Source: Channallabes apus
Taxonomy: Eukaryota; Chordata; Actinopteri; Siluriformes; Clariidae
Direction: 5' to 3'
Assembly: GCA_030522415.1 (NCBI GenBank)
Contig: CM060109.1
Location: forward strand, 6,718,655 to 6,782,654
Length of the DNA: 64,000 nucleotides
Shown here: piece by piece, positions 30,029 to 42,162 of the stretch
Layout: every line of letters begins with the position of its first letter
How positions within the stretch are numbered: position 1 is the stretch's first letter
Made by a program: the position numbers and the translations under genes
The notes under the pieces: model-generated
Told to the model about the DNA's origin: nothing
The model's database searches: none
The model's input: only the letters and a program-made list of their open reading frames with translations

Positions 30029-30908
30029 AGTTTGAAATAAATCTGCAAGAGTAGTCGGACGTGTCGCTGTTTATAACACATGGCATTTTTTCCCTTTACT
30101 GGACAGGCAGATTAAAAATAAATGAACAGTAAACCCACTTCTCCAGGTACACCAATGATCTAAACTTAATCACTGCATGCTGTTATTGATGATTACTTTA
30201 TAACGGTACACAATACTAAGTGTTTTATTACTTATTAGTCACATAATTTGTGGCATATTTAATGGAACGCCCATATGTATAACAAGAAAGCAGCCTTCTT
30301 GCCATTATTACAGTATAAATTAATCTTGAGTAAATATATATTTATACTGTAGGAAGTACTTCCCATTGACCAGTTTTTTTTGTATATGACTTCATATCCT
30401 TTAATGAACAAAACTAAACAAATTCCTATGTTTTAAGATGAATAAAACATTCATCAGTTAAGATGTTGCTGTAGTAACTCTAGAGACTATTATCCTACTT
30501 TACAAAAGGCCAAAAGCTTCATCATTACTCTCTTGCCCACATTGTCAGTCAGTTCACAGCTGATTGCGGCTGATATTTTGCTATGAATCCTGTGGTTTTT
30601 GTCACTGTCACACTCACACTCACTCACTCACACACACTCACACACACATACAGTGGCTGATTGCCAGGCAAAGTGTGAGAGTTAACAGTAACTTCAACTT
30701 TGCCTTACTGCCACTTTATGGGTGTAGCGCTGCTATTGCTGTTGTTATCAGAGAAATGAGTCAAAGCACCGACAGAACCCACAAACCGTGTCATCTCTGC
30801 ACTCGTCTTTTGTCAGCCCACTATTCTGTACATTTCTCAGAGAGCGAGAGAGAGAGAGGGAAGGGAAGGGAGGGAGAGGGACTGAATGAGTGAAATAGAG
30901 AAAGGCTA

Positions 30909-30948
<40 letters not shown>

Positions 30949-31254
30949 AAACACACCTCTGTGTGAGTGTGATCTCCATTAAAGATAACAGGAAATCATT
31001 TGGATCTATTAAAATGTCATGAAAACAGAAGCTGCTAACCACAAATTATTGAACACCGCAAGGGTAACAATGCAGCAGAAACAGATCACACCTACAATGA
31101 TCTACAACTGAGAGCAAAAGTTTGCGGTCATCAAGGTCATCTTTAACATATATGAAAGTCTAACATATAAGAGGATCTACTTTCTTATGTTTAATTTGGT
31201 TATAGAATGTCTCGTGAAAAAGTATTCTGATTTTTTAAAATTTTTGTTTTGCAT
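30029..31254. other. Unassigned sequence with simple repeats
   Basis: Contains CA/CACT tracts at about 30,610-30,650, GA/GGGA purine tracts at 30,841-30,885 and (ACAG)n at about 30,909-30,942. No gene was recognised. Confidence 0.5.
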
Positions 31255-31480
31255 ATCAAATCAATTTCAAATTTTATTTCTCACATACACAGTCATACAC
31301 AGTACGATATGCGGTGAAATGCTTATACGACCGCCAGTGACCTTAAAAAGAAAAGAAAAACTTATACGTAAGGAATAAATATGAATAAAAAGCAATACTA
31401 AAGAAAATACATTTAACTATAAAATAAACTGTACAAATAAGGGCATAATAAAAGTATTACAAAATATATAAATATAGAAC
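31255..31480 (-). mobile_element. 3' UTR fragment of the L2-group LINE seen at 22.2 kb
   Basis: ACACAGTCATACACAGTACG, GAAATGCTTATACGACCGCC and AGTGACCTTAAAAA match 22,241-22,300 closely, and GGGCATAATAAAA matches about 22,395. It is a short 5'-truncated insertion with the tail at the left (CAAATCAATTTCAAATTTTA). Confidence 0.88.
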
Positions 31481-31912
31481 TTAATATATTTGTCATACAT
31501 ACTTAAATGGTTCTGATCAACGAGCTAAAAAGTAATTCCTAAATTAAGAATCAACTATGATATTTTTTGGAAAGCTGAGTCCAATTTCACTTGCCACACT
31601 CAGGTGCAACCCAGAGCACCAGCACCAATTGGCACCAGCACTGGCAAGTCCAAGACTAGGACTAGCCAAGATCAAATCTCTCTAGTCTATCAGCTTTCTT
31701 TGTGTGGCAAGGTTGTTTTTTATGAGATGGAATTAAGAAATGACATCAGTCCAAGGACAGACATACACACTTATAACTGTGCAACTACACACATCTTGAA
31801 TGTAACTGATGCAGCTTGAGTTGAGGAACTGTTAGAGTTACGGTTCACACACTGATGAAAAATCTGCATCTAAGGGTTTCCAGTGTTTCTGCTGGTATAG
31901 TGACCGGCTTCA

Positions 31913-32035
31913 TTCATTCATTCATTCATCTTCTATACCGCTTATGTTCAGGGTCGCGGGGGACCTGGAGCCTATCCCAGGAGACTTCGGGCACTAGGCG
32001 GGGTACACCCTGGACAGCGTGCCAATCCATCGCAG

Positions 32036-32080
<45 letters not shown>

Positions 32081-32302
32081 ACCCAATCACACACTATGGG
32101 CAATTTAGAAACGCCAATTAGCCTAACCTGCATGTCTTTGGACTGTGGGAGGAAACCGGAGTACCCGGAGGAAACCCACCAAGCACGGGGAGAACATGCA
32201 AACTCCATGCACACAGAGACGGGGATCGAGCCTGGCCGGGGAATCGAACCCAGACCCTGGAGGTGCAAGGCGACAGTGCTAACCACTACACCACCTGACT
32301 GG
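31913..32302 (-). mobile_element. V-SINE (DANA/Mermaid-like), longest copy
   Basis: Reverse orientation: (ATTC)n tail at about 31,913-31,930, then GCGGGGGACCTGGAGCCTAT, GGCGGGGTACACCCTGGACA, a (CA)n spacer at 32,039-32,073, GGGCAATTTAGAAACGCCAA, the core TGTGGGAGGAAACCGGAGTA, and ATCGAACCCAGACC with CTAACCACTACACCAC at the tRNA-like head. A short duplication of the B-box side occurs near 32,222-32,250 (GGGGATCGAGCC and GGGGAATCGAACC). Confidence 0.92.
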
Positions 32303-32628
32303 CTTCATTTAAACACAAAAAAGAAAGTAAGAAAGCTAGAAAAACAGTAGAAAAAAATATTTTGGTATAGGACATGGACGCTTCAGGTTTAAATCCAAAT
32401 GCAAATCATTTATAATTTTGCAAATACGGTAATTTTAGAACAAATATGACTCAGATACAAGTAGGTAGAGGCACTGCTTTACTACCTTTGCTGAATACTG
32501 TGAAAGGGCATTTTTTGTTTTCTTTCTTTTTTATTGTAAATAAAATAAAAAAATAAATTTTATTTTAAATTATTTGCAGATAAATGATTTTTTTAAATTA
32601 CCCTGAACCCATGTAGGTGCAGCAAAAG

Positions 32629-32724
32629 ATAGATAGATAGATATATATTGATAGATAGATAGATAGATATATAGATATATAGATAGATAGATATATAGAT
32701 AGATAGATAGATAGATAGATAGAT
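32629..32724. repeat. (GATA)n microsatellite
   Basis: About 95 bp of GATA with ATAT interruptions near 32,643 and 32,665-32,697. Confidence 0.95.
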
Positions 32725-32892
32725 CTTAATTGATCCAAAAGGAAATAAAATCTTTTGACAATTTTTAAACCTAACTGATATTAATTTATGACTCCTTGAC
32801 ACCTAAGGTGGTATTATGCTTCACATCACTTTCATATGTATTCATTTATAAAATAATTAATACTAGTAATCATATTTTTCTATCCAATCATT

Positions 32893-33127
32893 TATTCCGT
32901 GTCCTAGAAATATTAAGGCACAGGGTGGGGTACACCCTGGAGGGGAAAACTGCACACACTCACACACCCACTACAGGTCAATCAATCTATATACACCACA
33001 TGAATTTAAGCTGTGGGAGGAAACTGGAGTACCCAGAGGAAATCCACCAATAACAAGCAAATTCCACACCCACTCAGACTGGAGGCGGGATTCTAACCAG
33101 TGCTAACCACTGAGCCTCTGGGTCACC
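32893..33127 (-). mobile_element. V-SINE, diverged copy
   Basis: Reverse orientation with GGTGGGGTACACCCTGGAGG, AGCTGTGGGAGGAAACTGGA and CTAACCACTGAGCC; the internal CA spacer is shortened and several blocks are diverged. Confidence 0.8.
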
Positions 33128-33949
33128 ACTTCACATTTTTAGTGTATCCTTGAAATTACCTGCTTCCTTTCTTCTTTTTAACACCAAAACTTTTAGTTCA
33201 CTAGACAAGAACAATTAAAAATTAAGTTTAAAGTCAGAGTCTATTGAGACACTGTTCTAGTTATATAGGGTTCCACATGGGTCTTAGCTTTCTAAAAGGG
33301 TTGGAATCGTTTCTGATGGAGAAACACAATAAATGGTTTTTATTTCTGACCTGCATGAGAATATGTAAAATGGACTGATCTCTAACTTTTTCTATATCCA
33401 AATTACCACAAAGCTTTTTATTTGTAAATTATAATAGTATAGTAAATAATCTCACATGTGTGACATCACTGATTTATACATTTGCAACATAAAATGTATA
33501 AACAAGTGCAACATAAAATTGTAAAAATAGGGCCGTTTTTAAGTATCACAACTGCAACAATGTATACAATTGTGACTTAAAATGTTTTATTTTTTTTATT
33601 TTTACAAATTTCATTATTGCAATAAAATCCCACAACTGTCCTCTTCCTTTTATCTCAGAATTGTGAATTATTCTTACATGACTAGCTTTTACATCACAAT
33701 TGTGAGGTCCATAATCATGACTTAAATTTAGCAATTGTGAATTATTATTCCACATAATGGTTACTTTTTATCTTACAGGTATTTAGTATCATGACAATTG
33801 GTTGGTACTGTAATTAATGAAATCATGATAGATGCATTGAGAACCTGACAGTGGAGTCTTTTAAAATAACAATTATCTGATGATGTTGTCGTTGTCACTT
33901 GAGAAAAGAGGCCACAGCCATCAGGGAATGATGCTCTGTTTGCAAAAAC
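33128..33949. other. Unassigned AT-rich sequence
   Basis: No ORF or repeat hallmark was recognised; loosely repeated ACAATTGTGA-like phrases occur between 33,490 and 33,740. Confidence 0.45.
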
Positions 33950-34490
33950 TTTGGTAGCTGGTAGTCCACATGCATGCCAAGACCCAGGGTTTTATTTTAG
34001 CAAAACATTGGGCAGAGCATCACACTGTCTTGGACAACATGCCTTCTTGTCATAGTGCATCCTGGTGCCATCTATTACCCAGGTACTGTAAGTGACGCAT
34101 ACACAACCAGCCATCAACAACATGTACTGTAAAAGAAAATGTGATCCATCAAACTAGGCCACCTTCTTCCATTGTTCCAGGGTCAGGTCCAGAGGATTAC
34201 TGCAGATTATAGATTTCAGCATGGGTACTCTGATCAGTCTTTGTCTATACAGTACAGTACAGACCCACACACAACAAGCTGTTATATACTGTTATATAAT
34301 TTTCAGCAAATTGTGCTATGGAAGCTCTTCTCTGGGATTGATTCCCATGAGGAATAATTAGCCTTGGACATCAAACATGACACAGTTTGTCCTTCCTTGG
34401 ACTACATTTGGGACGTCTTACCAGGAACTAAAGACCTGAAAGACCTGCCATTTTGGAAATGTTCGAACAAAGTTTTTTTTAGCCATCACA
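33950..34490 (-). pseudogene. Tc1/mariner transposase relic
   Basis: Phrases in order (plus strand) GTAAGTGACGCATACACAAC, CAGCCATCAACAACATGTA, GGCCACCTTCTTCCATTGTT, CAGCATGGGTACTCTGATCA, ACACACAACAAGCTGT, TCCTTCCTTGGAC and TAGCCATCACAATAA follow a familiar fish Tc1-like element in reverse orientation. Translation is heavily frameshifted and no catalytic block could be read with confidence. The superfamily is likely; the family is recalled, not searched. Confidence 0.55.
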
Positions 34491-35590
34491 ATAATATGAA
34501 ATAAAATGAATAATATTTTCTAAGAAATAGCAGAAACCTGTTTTATTAGTTTAAAAGTTTTTAAAATATATTTTTTTGTTAATCAAGTTTACAGTATATT
34601 GTGCATAATCCAAAAAACAAGCTCAATATGTTTTTTTGTTTTTTTTAAGTTGAATCAGCACCCGTGAGGTGAAGGGTTAAAAACGTTTGCCCAATATGTA
34701 GTACAGCTGTGCAGAACAAAGTGAAAAGTTTGTGCACCTCTTTCAAATAAAGCTGAGTGAAAAACCACAAAGGGATTTTTTTTTTCGCCAGTAAAAGTTC
34801 AGGCTGAAGATTTTTTTTTTAACCTCTAACTTACTTAGTTCCAGTCAGTAAGCAAACACACAGTGTGGGATACAGTAAACTGTGATGGAGACGACACAAG
34901 TAAAGGTAGATTTAAAAGGGGAAAAAACCCAGAACATACCTGTAAAAACACCATGACATCATTTTGTGATAATACACAATCATTGAGGGATTGGAGTGAT
35001 TAGTCATTTACTGAAAAAAAACAACAACAACACAAACCTAGCTTAAGTATGTTAATGTTTATATAAGATTTATTTCATGTGTTATAATGAAACAGTGGAA
35101 ATTCAGTGTTTAGCAAGAAGAAATTCATGTTTAACTCTAAGGCTCTGTTGACATTATAAGCTTTGTTGTAATCTGTCTGTCTTGATGGTTCATTTCATAC
35201 CCACGAGTGACGCAAATCCGCCATTGATGAGAAACACCCGTACATATGCCATTGGATTTACATAACCAAATACCTAGGAGAATTGATCATTAATACTGTA
35301 TTTTAGCCGCAACCCTGAATGATGTAGTGAATTCCTGCTCATTTTTTATCATGGAAAATATTACATTTTGTTTCAATTTGACCTTAATCAAGCAAAAAAA
35401 AAAAAATAAAAAAAAAATAATGAAATTACTGAAACTTATAGAATTGGGTTAAGAATTGATGAAGCATCAACTTCCCATGTGAAATGTGCTGAGAAAAAGT
35501 AAAGCTCGGATCACTTAAACGCTGGTGAAGTTGCATCATAAAACATGGAGAGTAGAAATCAGAGCTGTGTTTAATAGTGAAAGTAAGAAC

Positions 35591-35593
<3 letters not shown>
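34491..35593. other. Unassigned AT-rich sequence
   Basis: Short A and T runs only; no gene or mobile-element ends recognised. Confidence 0.45.

Positions 35594-35679
<86 letters not shown>
35594..35679. repeat. (CA)n microsatellite, ~43 uninterrupted units
   Basis: One of the two longest perfect CA tracts in the window; it gives poly Thr-His or Val-Cys translations that are not genes. Confidence 0.98.
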
Positions 35680-35680
<1 letters not shown>

Positions 35681-35936
35681 TCCAGAGCGACGTGTGTGTC
35701 AGGGTAAGAAGTGCAAAGTTCTATTTTGATATGATTATTTTCAGATTAATTTCTTTATTTTTATTAATTACATCTAAATAAAAATGTAAATAAATAAAAA
35801 AATGTATTGCATTTAAATGTGTTGTACGTATTTTTTTTCCCACATAGGCAAGCATGTTTTTTAAAATGTATTTTTTTTCATTATTTTTATAAATTTTTTT
35901 AAAGTAATTTCCCAACGTGATATATATATATATATA

Positions 35937-37565
35937 CAGTGGTGTGAAAAACTATTTGCCCCCCTCCTGATTTTTTATTCTTTTGCATGTTTGTCACACA
36001 AAATGTTTCTGATCATCAAACACATTTAACTATTAGTCAAAGATAACACAAGTAAACACAAAATGCAGTTTTTAAATGAGGGGTTTTATTATTTAGGGAG
36101 AAAAAAAATCCAAACCTACATGGCCCTGTGTGAAAAAGTAATTGCCCCCTGAACCTAATACCTGGTTGGGCCACAGTTAGCAGCAATAACTGCAATCAAG
36201 CGTTTGCGATAACTTGCAACGAGTCTTTTACAGCGCTCTGGAGGAATTTTGGCCCACTCATCTTTGCAGAATTGTTGTAATTCAGCTTTATTTGAGGGTT
36301 TTCTAGCATGAACCGCCTTTTTAAGGTCATGCCACAACATCTCAATAGGATTCAGGTCAGGACTTTGACTAGGCCACTCCAAAGTCTTCATTTTGTTTTT
36401 CTTCAGCCATTCAGAGGTGGATTTGCTGGTGTGTTTTGGGTCATTGTCCTGCTGCAGCACCCAAGATCGCTTCAGCTTGAGTTGACGAACAGATGGCCGG
36501 ACATTCTCCTTCAGGATTATTTGGTAGACAGTAGAATTCATGGTTCCATCTATCACAGCAAGCCTTCCAGGTCCTGAAGCAGCAAAACAACCCCAGACCA
36601 TCACACTACCACCACCATATTTTACTGTTGGTATGATGTTCTTTTTCTGAAATGCTGTGTTACTTTTACGCCAGATGTAACGGGACACGCACCTTCCAAA
36701 AAGTTCAACTTTTGTCTCGTCGGTCCACAAGGTATTTTCCCAAAAGTCTTGGCAATCATTGAGATGTTTTTTAGCAAAATTGAGACGAGCCTTAATGTTC
36801 TTTTTGCTTAAAAGTGTTGGCGCCTTGGAAATCTGCCATGCAGGCCGTTTTTGCCCAGTCTCTTTCTTATGGTGGAGTCGTGAACACTGACCTTAATTGA
36901 GGCAAGTGAGGCCTGCAGTTCTTTAGATGTTGTCCTGGGGTCTTTTGTGGCCTCTCGGATGAGTTGTCTCTGTGCTCTTGGGGTAATTTTGGTCGGCCGG
37001 CCACTCCTGGGAAGGTTCACCACTGTTCCATGTTTTTGCCATTTGTGGATAATGGCTCTCACTGTGGTTCGCTGGAGTCCCAAAGCTTTAGAAATGGCTT
37101 TATAACCTTTACCAGACTGATAGATCTCAATTACTTTTGTTCTCATTTGTTCCTGAATTTCTTTGGATCTTGGCATGATGTCTAGCTTTTGAGGTGCTTT
37201 TGGTCTACTTCTCTGTCCTGTAATGTGTCAGGTAGCTCCTATTTAAGTGATTTCCTGATTGAAACAGGTGTGGCAGTAATCAGGCCTGGGGGTGACTACA
37301 GAAATTGAACTCAGGTGTGATAAACCACAGTTAAGTTATTTTTTAACAAGGGGGGCAATCACTTTTTCACACAGGGCCATGTAGATTTGAACGATTTTTT
37401 CTCCCTTAATAACATAAACCTTCATTTAAAAGCTGCATTTTGTGTTCAATTATGTTATCTTTGACTAATAGTTAACGGTTTTTGATGAGCAGAAACATTT
37501 AAGTGTGACAAACATGCAAAAGAATAAGAAATCAGGAAGGGGGCAAATAGTTTTTCACACCACTG
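35937..37565 (-). mobile_element. Tc1-like transposon, copy 3 (same family as copy 2)
   Basis: Ends CAGTGGTGTGAAAAACTATT and complement, flanked by TA and embedded in (TA)n on both sides. Inverted repeats are about 35,937-36,149 and 37,351-37,565. Full length (1,629 bp), with the transposase on the minus strand interrupted once. Confidence 0.97.
36155..37176 (-). pseudogene. Tc1-like transposase with a single frameshift
   Basis: The N-terminal part runs from ATG at 37,176 (MPRSKEIQEQMRTKVIEIYQ) to the FPRR segment, and the C-terminal part from LWTDETKVELFG to the end, with the DD34E residues in LWTDETK, QQDNDPKH and LNPIE. They are out of frame because one base is missing near 36,815: GTGTTGGCGCC here against GTGGTTTGCGCC at 44.0 kb. 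Otherwise it is nearly intact and lacks the 21-residue insertion of copy 2. The C-terminus reads AANCGPTRY instead of AAKGGPTSY. Confidence 0.95.
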
Positions 37566-37584
37566 TATATATATATATATACAC

Positions 37585-37627
<43 letters not shown>
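37566..37627. repeat. (TA)n microsatellite beside the Tc1 copy
   Basis: TA repeats with an ACACATATATT interruption near 37,582-37,592; continuous with the TA target site of the transposon. Confidence 0.9.
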
Positions 37628-37631
<4 letters not shown>

Positions 37632-38182
37632 TTTTTAAGTTATTTTTTAACATTAAAGTTTCATACGTATAGCACACATTTTAATTTTCCGCAAATTTTC
37701 ACATGCTTATTTTCAACGTGTTTACATTTCCAACTGTCAATTTTCTACAAAATACATATTTATTTCCACATGTTCACATATTTCACAATAACATTTTTGC
37801 ATCGACTTTATCACCTGATTAATTCATTTTTCTATTCTTTTTTTTCCTCCTATTTCCCATTTTTGTCTTGTTTTTTTGCCCTCGATTCATTCTTTTTTTA
37901 CACGTCCTTCTTTCTCGTGTGTGTGTTTTATTTTTATTTTACACATTTCCCCATGAGTTGTTAGAAATTCAGGAAAATGACTCACATGTATTCTTCACAC
38001 TCTTGATGTTTATCTTCATGTGTAGAGATCCGATCAGCTTTAAAAAAAATGTTTTTTTTTTTTTAAAGAAGCATGATTCATTTACTTTCACATGATGAAG
38101 GTCACATGTGGAACATAGGGTTTGATTTTTCACATCGGCATTTCCTCTCGGTATTTTCAAATACATTGATTATCTGCACACG

Positions 38183-38233
<51 letters not shown>

Positions 38234-38346
38234 CATATTAGTGGAGATAGGAAGCGCATGTAACATGGAAACTATCTATAAATATTCCATTCCAACACAA
38301 GATACAACACTGTGGATAACAGTAGAAATTTTCTGTAAATATAAGT

Positions 38347-38387
<41 letters not shown>

Positions 38388-38744
38388 ATGCCTCACCACA
38401 CTGTAGCACACGTTTAGACTCTGGTGTGTAAATGTCTGGCAAGTTCCTGCCCACAATTTCCAGCTATCAGAGTTTAATCTGACTGAAGTCTCCTGCGTGC
38501 CTCCTCTACTCAGCACTGCGTGGGAGGAACCATCTCAAAATTCAACTGACATCAACACACTCCGGCCTTCATTTTCCCAAAAACCAGAGCGATTGTGGTT
38601 GAACGCAATACTGAGTTATTACTCTGAACTCGCCAGCTCTGACTTATAACATTAATCACTTGTTTTCTGTCTATGAGAAGTCACTATATACCTAAATACC
38701 AGAGCATCTAATCTGACAGAAATTATTAACAGTCCCGGAAAATA
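37628..38744. other. Unassigned sequence with two CA/GT tracts
   Basis: (CA)n at about 38,177-38,230 and (GT)n at about 38,350-38,386 lie in opposite phase 120 bp apart, so the single strands could pair. No gene was recognised. Confidence 0.5.
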
Positions 38745-38895
38745 CTGCAGTGGTTTAAACATCTGTACTAATAACCTGAAGGTCACAGGTTCAAATCCCC
38801 AGCAGCACCAGGAACTGTTCAGATGTACAATGGGATAAAAGTAAGTCGCTCTGGATAAGGGCGTCTACCAGATGCTAGAAATGTAGAAACTACGG
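38745..38895 (+). mobile_element. tRNA-derived SINE, 5' truncated
   Basis: Has the B-box-like GGTTCAAATCCCC at 38,789 and the tail GTAAGTCGCTCTGGATAAGG, GCGTCTACCAGATGCT, the same as the SINE at 57.4 kb (GTAAGTCGCTCTGGATAAGA). The A-box side is degenerate. Confidence 0.75.
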
Positions 38896-39197
38896 TTTTG
38901 TTCAGGTTTTGACTAGCGTTGCTCACATCTGTGCATTCAGTTAGAAATGTATATAACATACAGTATATACAGGATTTAATAATAATTGTAATCTTGAATA
39001 ATAATTTAGAACGTCATGTACGATCCTGGCGAAGCAGCATGCAGAGAATCCTAGATCGCACCAAAAGTGCAATCAAACTCAAAGTCATATTCACTCAATG
39101 GACTTCTTTCCCTTTTTTGAGTTTTGATTAACTGCTACGAACTCGAGTAGAACTGTAATGGATTGCGTCCTGGGTAAACATGGTTTGTTTACCTCTT

Positions 39198-39425
39198 ACT
39201 TTAGGGATCCAGGTTCAGTTCCCGTCTCTGTGTGCATGGAGTTTGCATGTTCTCCCCGTACTTGGTCGGGTTTCCTCCGGGTACCCCGGTTTCCTCCCAC
39301 AGTCCAAAGACATGCAGTTAGGCTAATTGGCGTTCCCAAATTGCCCGTAGTGTGTGAGTGAGTGTGTGTGTGTGTGTGCTAAGTGATGGATTGAAACGGC
39401 CTGGGTGTACCCCGCATGAGTGAGA
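39198..39425 (+). mobile_element. V-SINE lacking the tRNA head
   Basis: Begins at the B-box side (CCAGGTTCAGTTCCCGTCTC) and continues GTTTGCATGTTCTCCCCGTA, GGTTTCCTCCCACAGTCCAA, GGCTAATTGGCGTTCCCAAA, a GT tract and GGGTGTACCCCGC. The first ~50 bp of the family are missing. Confidence 0.88.
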
Positions 39426-39627
39426 TATGAATAGCTTAACCCTAAACACTCCATCAGCAGAGGTGTCAAGTAACAAACTACAAATACTTCGTTACCTTAC
39501 GTAAGTAGAAATTTTGGGTATCTATACTTTTTAAATGATTTTTTTACAGCCGACTTTTTACTTCTACTCCTTACTACTCTTTTTAAAAATAGCCTTGTTA
39601 CTCTATTTTTATGATCAGAACGCGCAA

Positions 39628-39646
39628 CCCCCCCCCCCCCCCCCCC
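39628..39646. repeat. Poly-C tract, 19 bases
   Basis: A pure C run (G on the other strand), unusual in this AT-rich window. Confidence 0.95.
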
Positions 39647-39694
39647 AGTCGCATGATAAGAACGCACACAACGCCACTGTCCATCAGTAATATA

Positions 39695-40547
39695 CAGTGG
39701 TGTGAAAAACTATTTGCCCCCCTCCTGATTTCTTATTCTTTTGCATGTTTGTCACACAAAATGTTTCTGATCATCAAACACATTTAACTATTAGTCAAAG
39801 ATAACACAAGTAAACACAAAATGCAGTTTTTAAATGAGGGGTTTTATTATTTAGGGAGAAAAAAAATCCAAACCTACATGGCCCTGTGTGAAAAAGTAAT
39901 TGCCCCCTGAACCTAATAACTGGTTGGGCCACCCTTAGCAGCAACAACTGCAATCAAGCGTTTGCGATAACTTGCAACGAGTCTTTTACAGCGCTCTGGA
40001 GGAATTTTGGCCCACTCATCTTTGCAGAATTGTTGTAATTCAGCTTTGAGGGTTTTCTAGCATGAACCGCCTTTTTAAGGTCATGCCACAACATCTCAAT
40101 AGGATTCAGGTCAGGACTTTGACTAGGCCACTCCAAAGTCTTCATTTTGTTTTTCTTCAGCCATTCAGAGGTGGATTTGCTGGTGTGTTTTGGGTCATTG
40201 TCCTGCTGCAGCACCCAAGATCGCTTCAGCTTGAGTTGACGAACAGATGGCCGGACATTCTCCTTCAGGATTTTTTGGTAGACAGTAGAATTCATGGTTC
40301 CATCTATCACAGCAAGCCTTCCAGGTCCCGAAGCAGCAAAACAACCCCAGACCATCACACTACCACCACCATATTTTACTGTTGGTATGATGTTCTTTTT
40401 CTGAAATGCTGTGTTACTTTTACGCCAGATGTAACGGGACATGACAGGAATAGTTAACGGTCTTTGATGAGCAGAAACATTTAAGTGTGACAAACATGCA
40501 AAAGAATAAGAAATCAGGAAGGGTGCAAATAGTTTTTCACACCACTG
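39695..40547 (-). mobile_element. Tc1-like transposon, copy 4, internally deleted
   Basis: Both ends (CAGTGGTGTGAAAAACTATT and complement) and TA flanks are present, but the element is only 853 bp. The sequence runs normally to CGCCAGATGTAACGGGAC at about 40,440, then jumps through ATGACAGGAA to AGTTAACGGTCTTTGATGAG of the opposite terminal repeat, losing about 770 bp. The N-terminal half of the transposase, including the first catalytic Asp, is gone. A 4-bp loss in the C-terminal part (GCTTTGAGGG for GCTTTATTTGAGGG) breaks the remaining frame. It is a non-autonomous derivative. Confidence 0.95.
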
Positions 40548-41433
40548 TATCACGGCTGACCCTGTGATCTGACCTCAGCTTCCTAACAAGCTCTGATATA
40601 CAAAAAAAAGAAAAGAAAGAAGGACATCACTGTACTGTAAAGTACTATCAATGTGAAAAAATAAAGATTTTTATTCAATGTCGTCTTGTAGGAAACGTGT
40701 GTTTTGGCGTTTTTTTTGTCTCACATGACTTGGTTCAAAACACATCATGGTTGCCTGTACAGAGGAAAACGCTCACTGAATTGACTTGATTATACAGTAT
40801 ATTTTCAATAAACTAAATAAAATGATTTTTAATGTCATCGTTATAATTCTTTACTTAGTCGTGAGATTTCAAAATGGAACTGAATTACATTATGTGGATT
40901 GTGTAATTGCATACAATACACACTTTCTGTAGTTCAAGACATTAAATAAAACCTCATTTGAATTAAGTTCAGTGTAAGCAATAAAATCATGTTTTGATGA
41001 AAAGCATAATATTTTCCTGAACTGTAATAAATTCTCTTCAATCTGACTTTCAGTTTCTTCAGTTCAAGGTACAGAAGATGTAGGATGTAGTAAGTAATTG
41101 ATTATAAAGAACAGTGTACAGTATGAATCATTTTATTATTTTAGTCAGACAATAATATAAGCCTCATAACAGAAATGATGAATAGTTAATTTACATGCTG
41201 ATGATGAATAATCTTTTAGGAGGCTGTGTGTCTCTGTGAGCATATTAGATTTATTTTTCTTTTTTTTTGGAATACACCTTTTTCAATTTTTATTAAAAAA
41301 CTATTTCCTTATCTTTAGTCTAGAGTATTTACAACATTGATAACTGTATATCCATCATCATCATTAAAAAAAATGTAGTTGTTGTTGTTGATGGTGGGGG
41401 TGGTGGTGGTTGGCATAGTCTAAAACCCTGTAT
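40548..41433. other. Unassigned AT-rich sequence
   Basis: No gene recognised; short TTG/GGT tracts near 41,376-41,412. Confidence 0.5.
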
Positions 41434-42005
41434 ATTCAATTCAATTCAATTTTATTTGTATAGCGTTTTTAACAGTTGTCATTGTCTCAAAGCAGCTTTA
41501 CACAATCAAGAGAGTTATTTAAATTGGTTTGGAATGTGAATGTGTATGAATCAAAATGGTCAGATAGTCCCTGGTGAGCAAGCCGAGGGCGACAGTGGCA
41601 AGGAAAAACTCCCTGAGATGGTAATAGGAAGAAACCTTGAGAGGAACCAGACTCAACAGGGAACCCATCCTCATCTGGGTGAAAAATGATCTGCATGAAG
41701 TGGCAGGCAGTTCAGCTATAATAGTTGATGTTAATTGATGTTAATATGGAGTCCAGTAGTTATTGGAGACGCAGATAGACTTGTAGAAAGTTCCAGTCCT
41801 GAACTATCGAATTGTCAAGTCCTCAGAGAAACAGCTGACAACACCAGTCGAGGCCAGAACCGTCTTCTAGGTAGAGAGAAACATCAGACGCATCCCAAAG
41901 AGACACACGGGGCATCCATGTGACGAGATCTCCAAGCAGAAGCGGGACACCAGGATGGGTCAGACAGGTCCGGAGGGCATCAGACAGGTCCGGAGGGTAT
42001 ATGGA
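41434..42005 (-). mobile_element. L2/CR1-type LINE 3' end, reverse orientation
   Basis: Starts with a (TTCAA)n tail and TTTTATTTGTATAGCG, followed by CTCAAAGCAGCTTTACACAA, GGCAAGGAAAAACTCCCTGA and GGAAGAAACCTTGAGAGGAA. It is the reverse complement of the 3' UTR at 26.5-27.2 kb and matches the copy at 47.2-48.9 kb. A short tandem duplication of CAGACAGGTCCGGAGGG occurs at about 41,962-41,998. Confidence 0.85.
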
Positions 42006-42077
42006 TTGTCCTTAAAAGAAAGGAAAAAATCACTATGAATCCAATAGAATGTACATGATTAATGTGTAATTAAGTAC

Positions 42078-42162
42078 CACCTCGCCTCGTGCCCCAAGTC
42101 TTCTGGGATGGGCTTCCGGAATAATGATTTATAAACGATAAGTGAGTGAGTGAGTAATACCA
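42078..42162 (+). mobile_element. V-SINE 3' end fragment
   Basis: CTCGTGCCCCAAGTCTTCTG, GGATGGGCTTCCGG and a (GTGA)n end match the 3' end of the family (GCCCTAAGTCTCCTGGGATA at 52.3 kb). Confidence 0.7.

Noticed and set aside
31972..32286. 104-codon minus-strand ORF with protein-like composition
   Set aside because: It is the translated V-SINE; similar ORFs appear at the other SINE copies (3.1, 20.6 and 39.2 kb).
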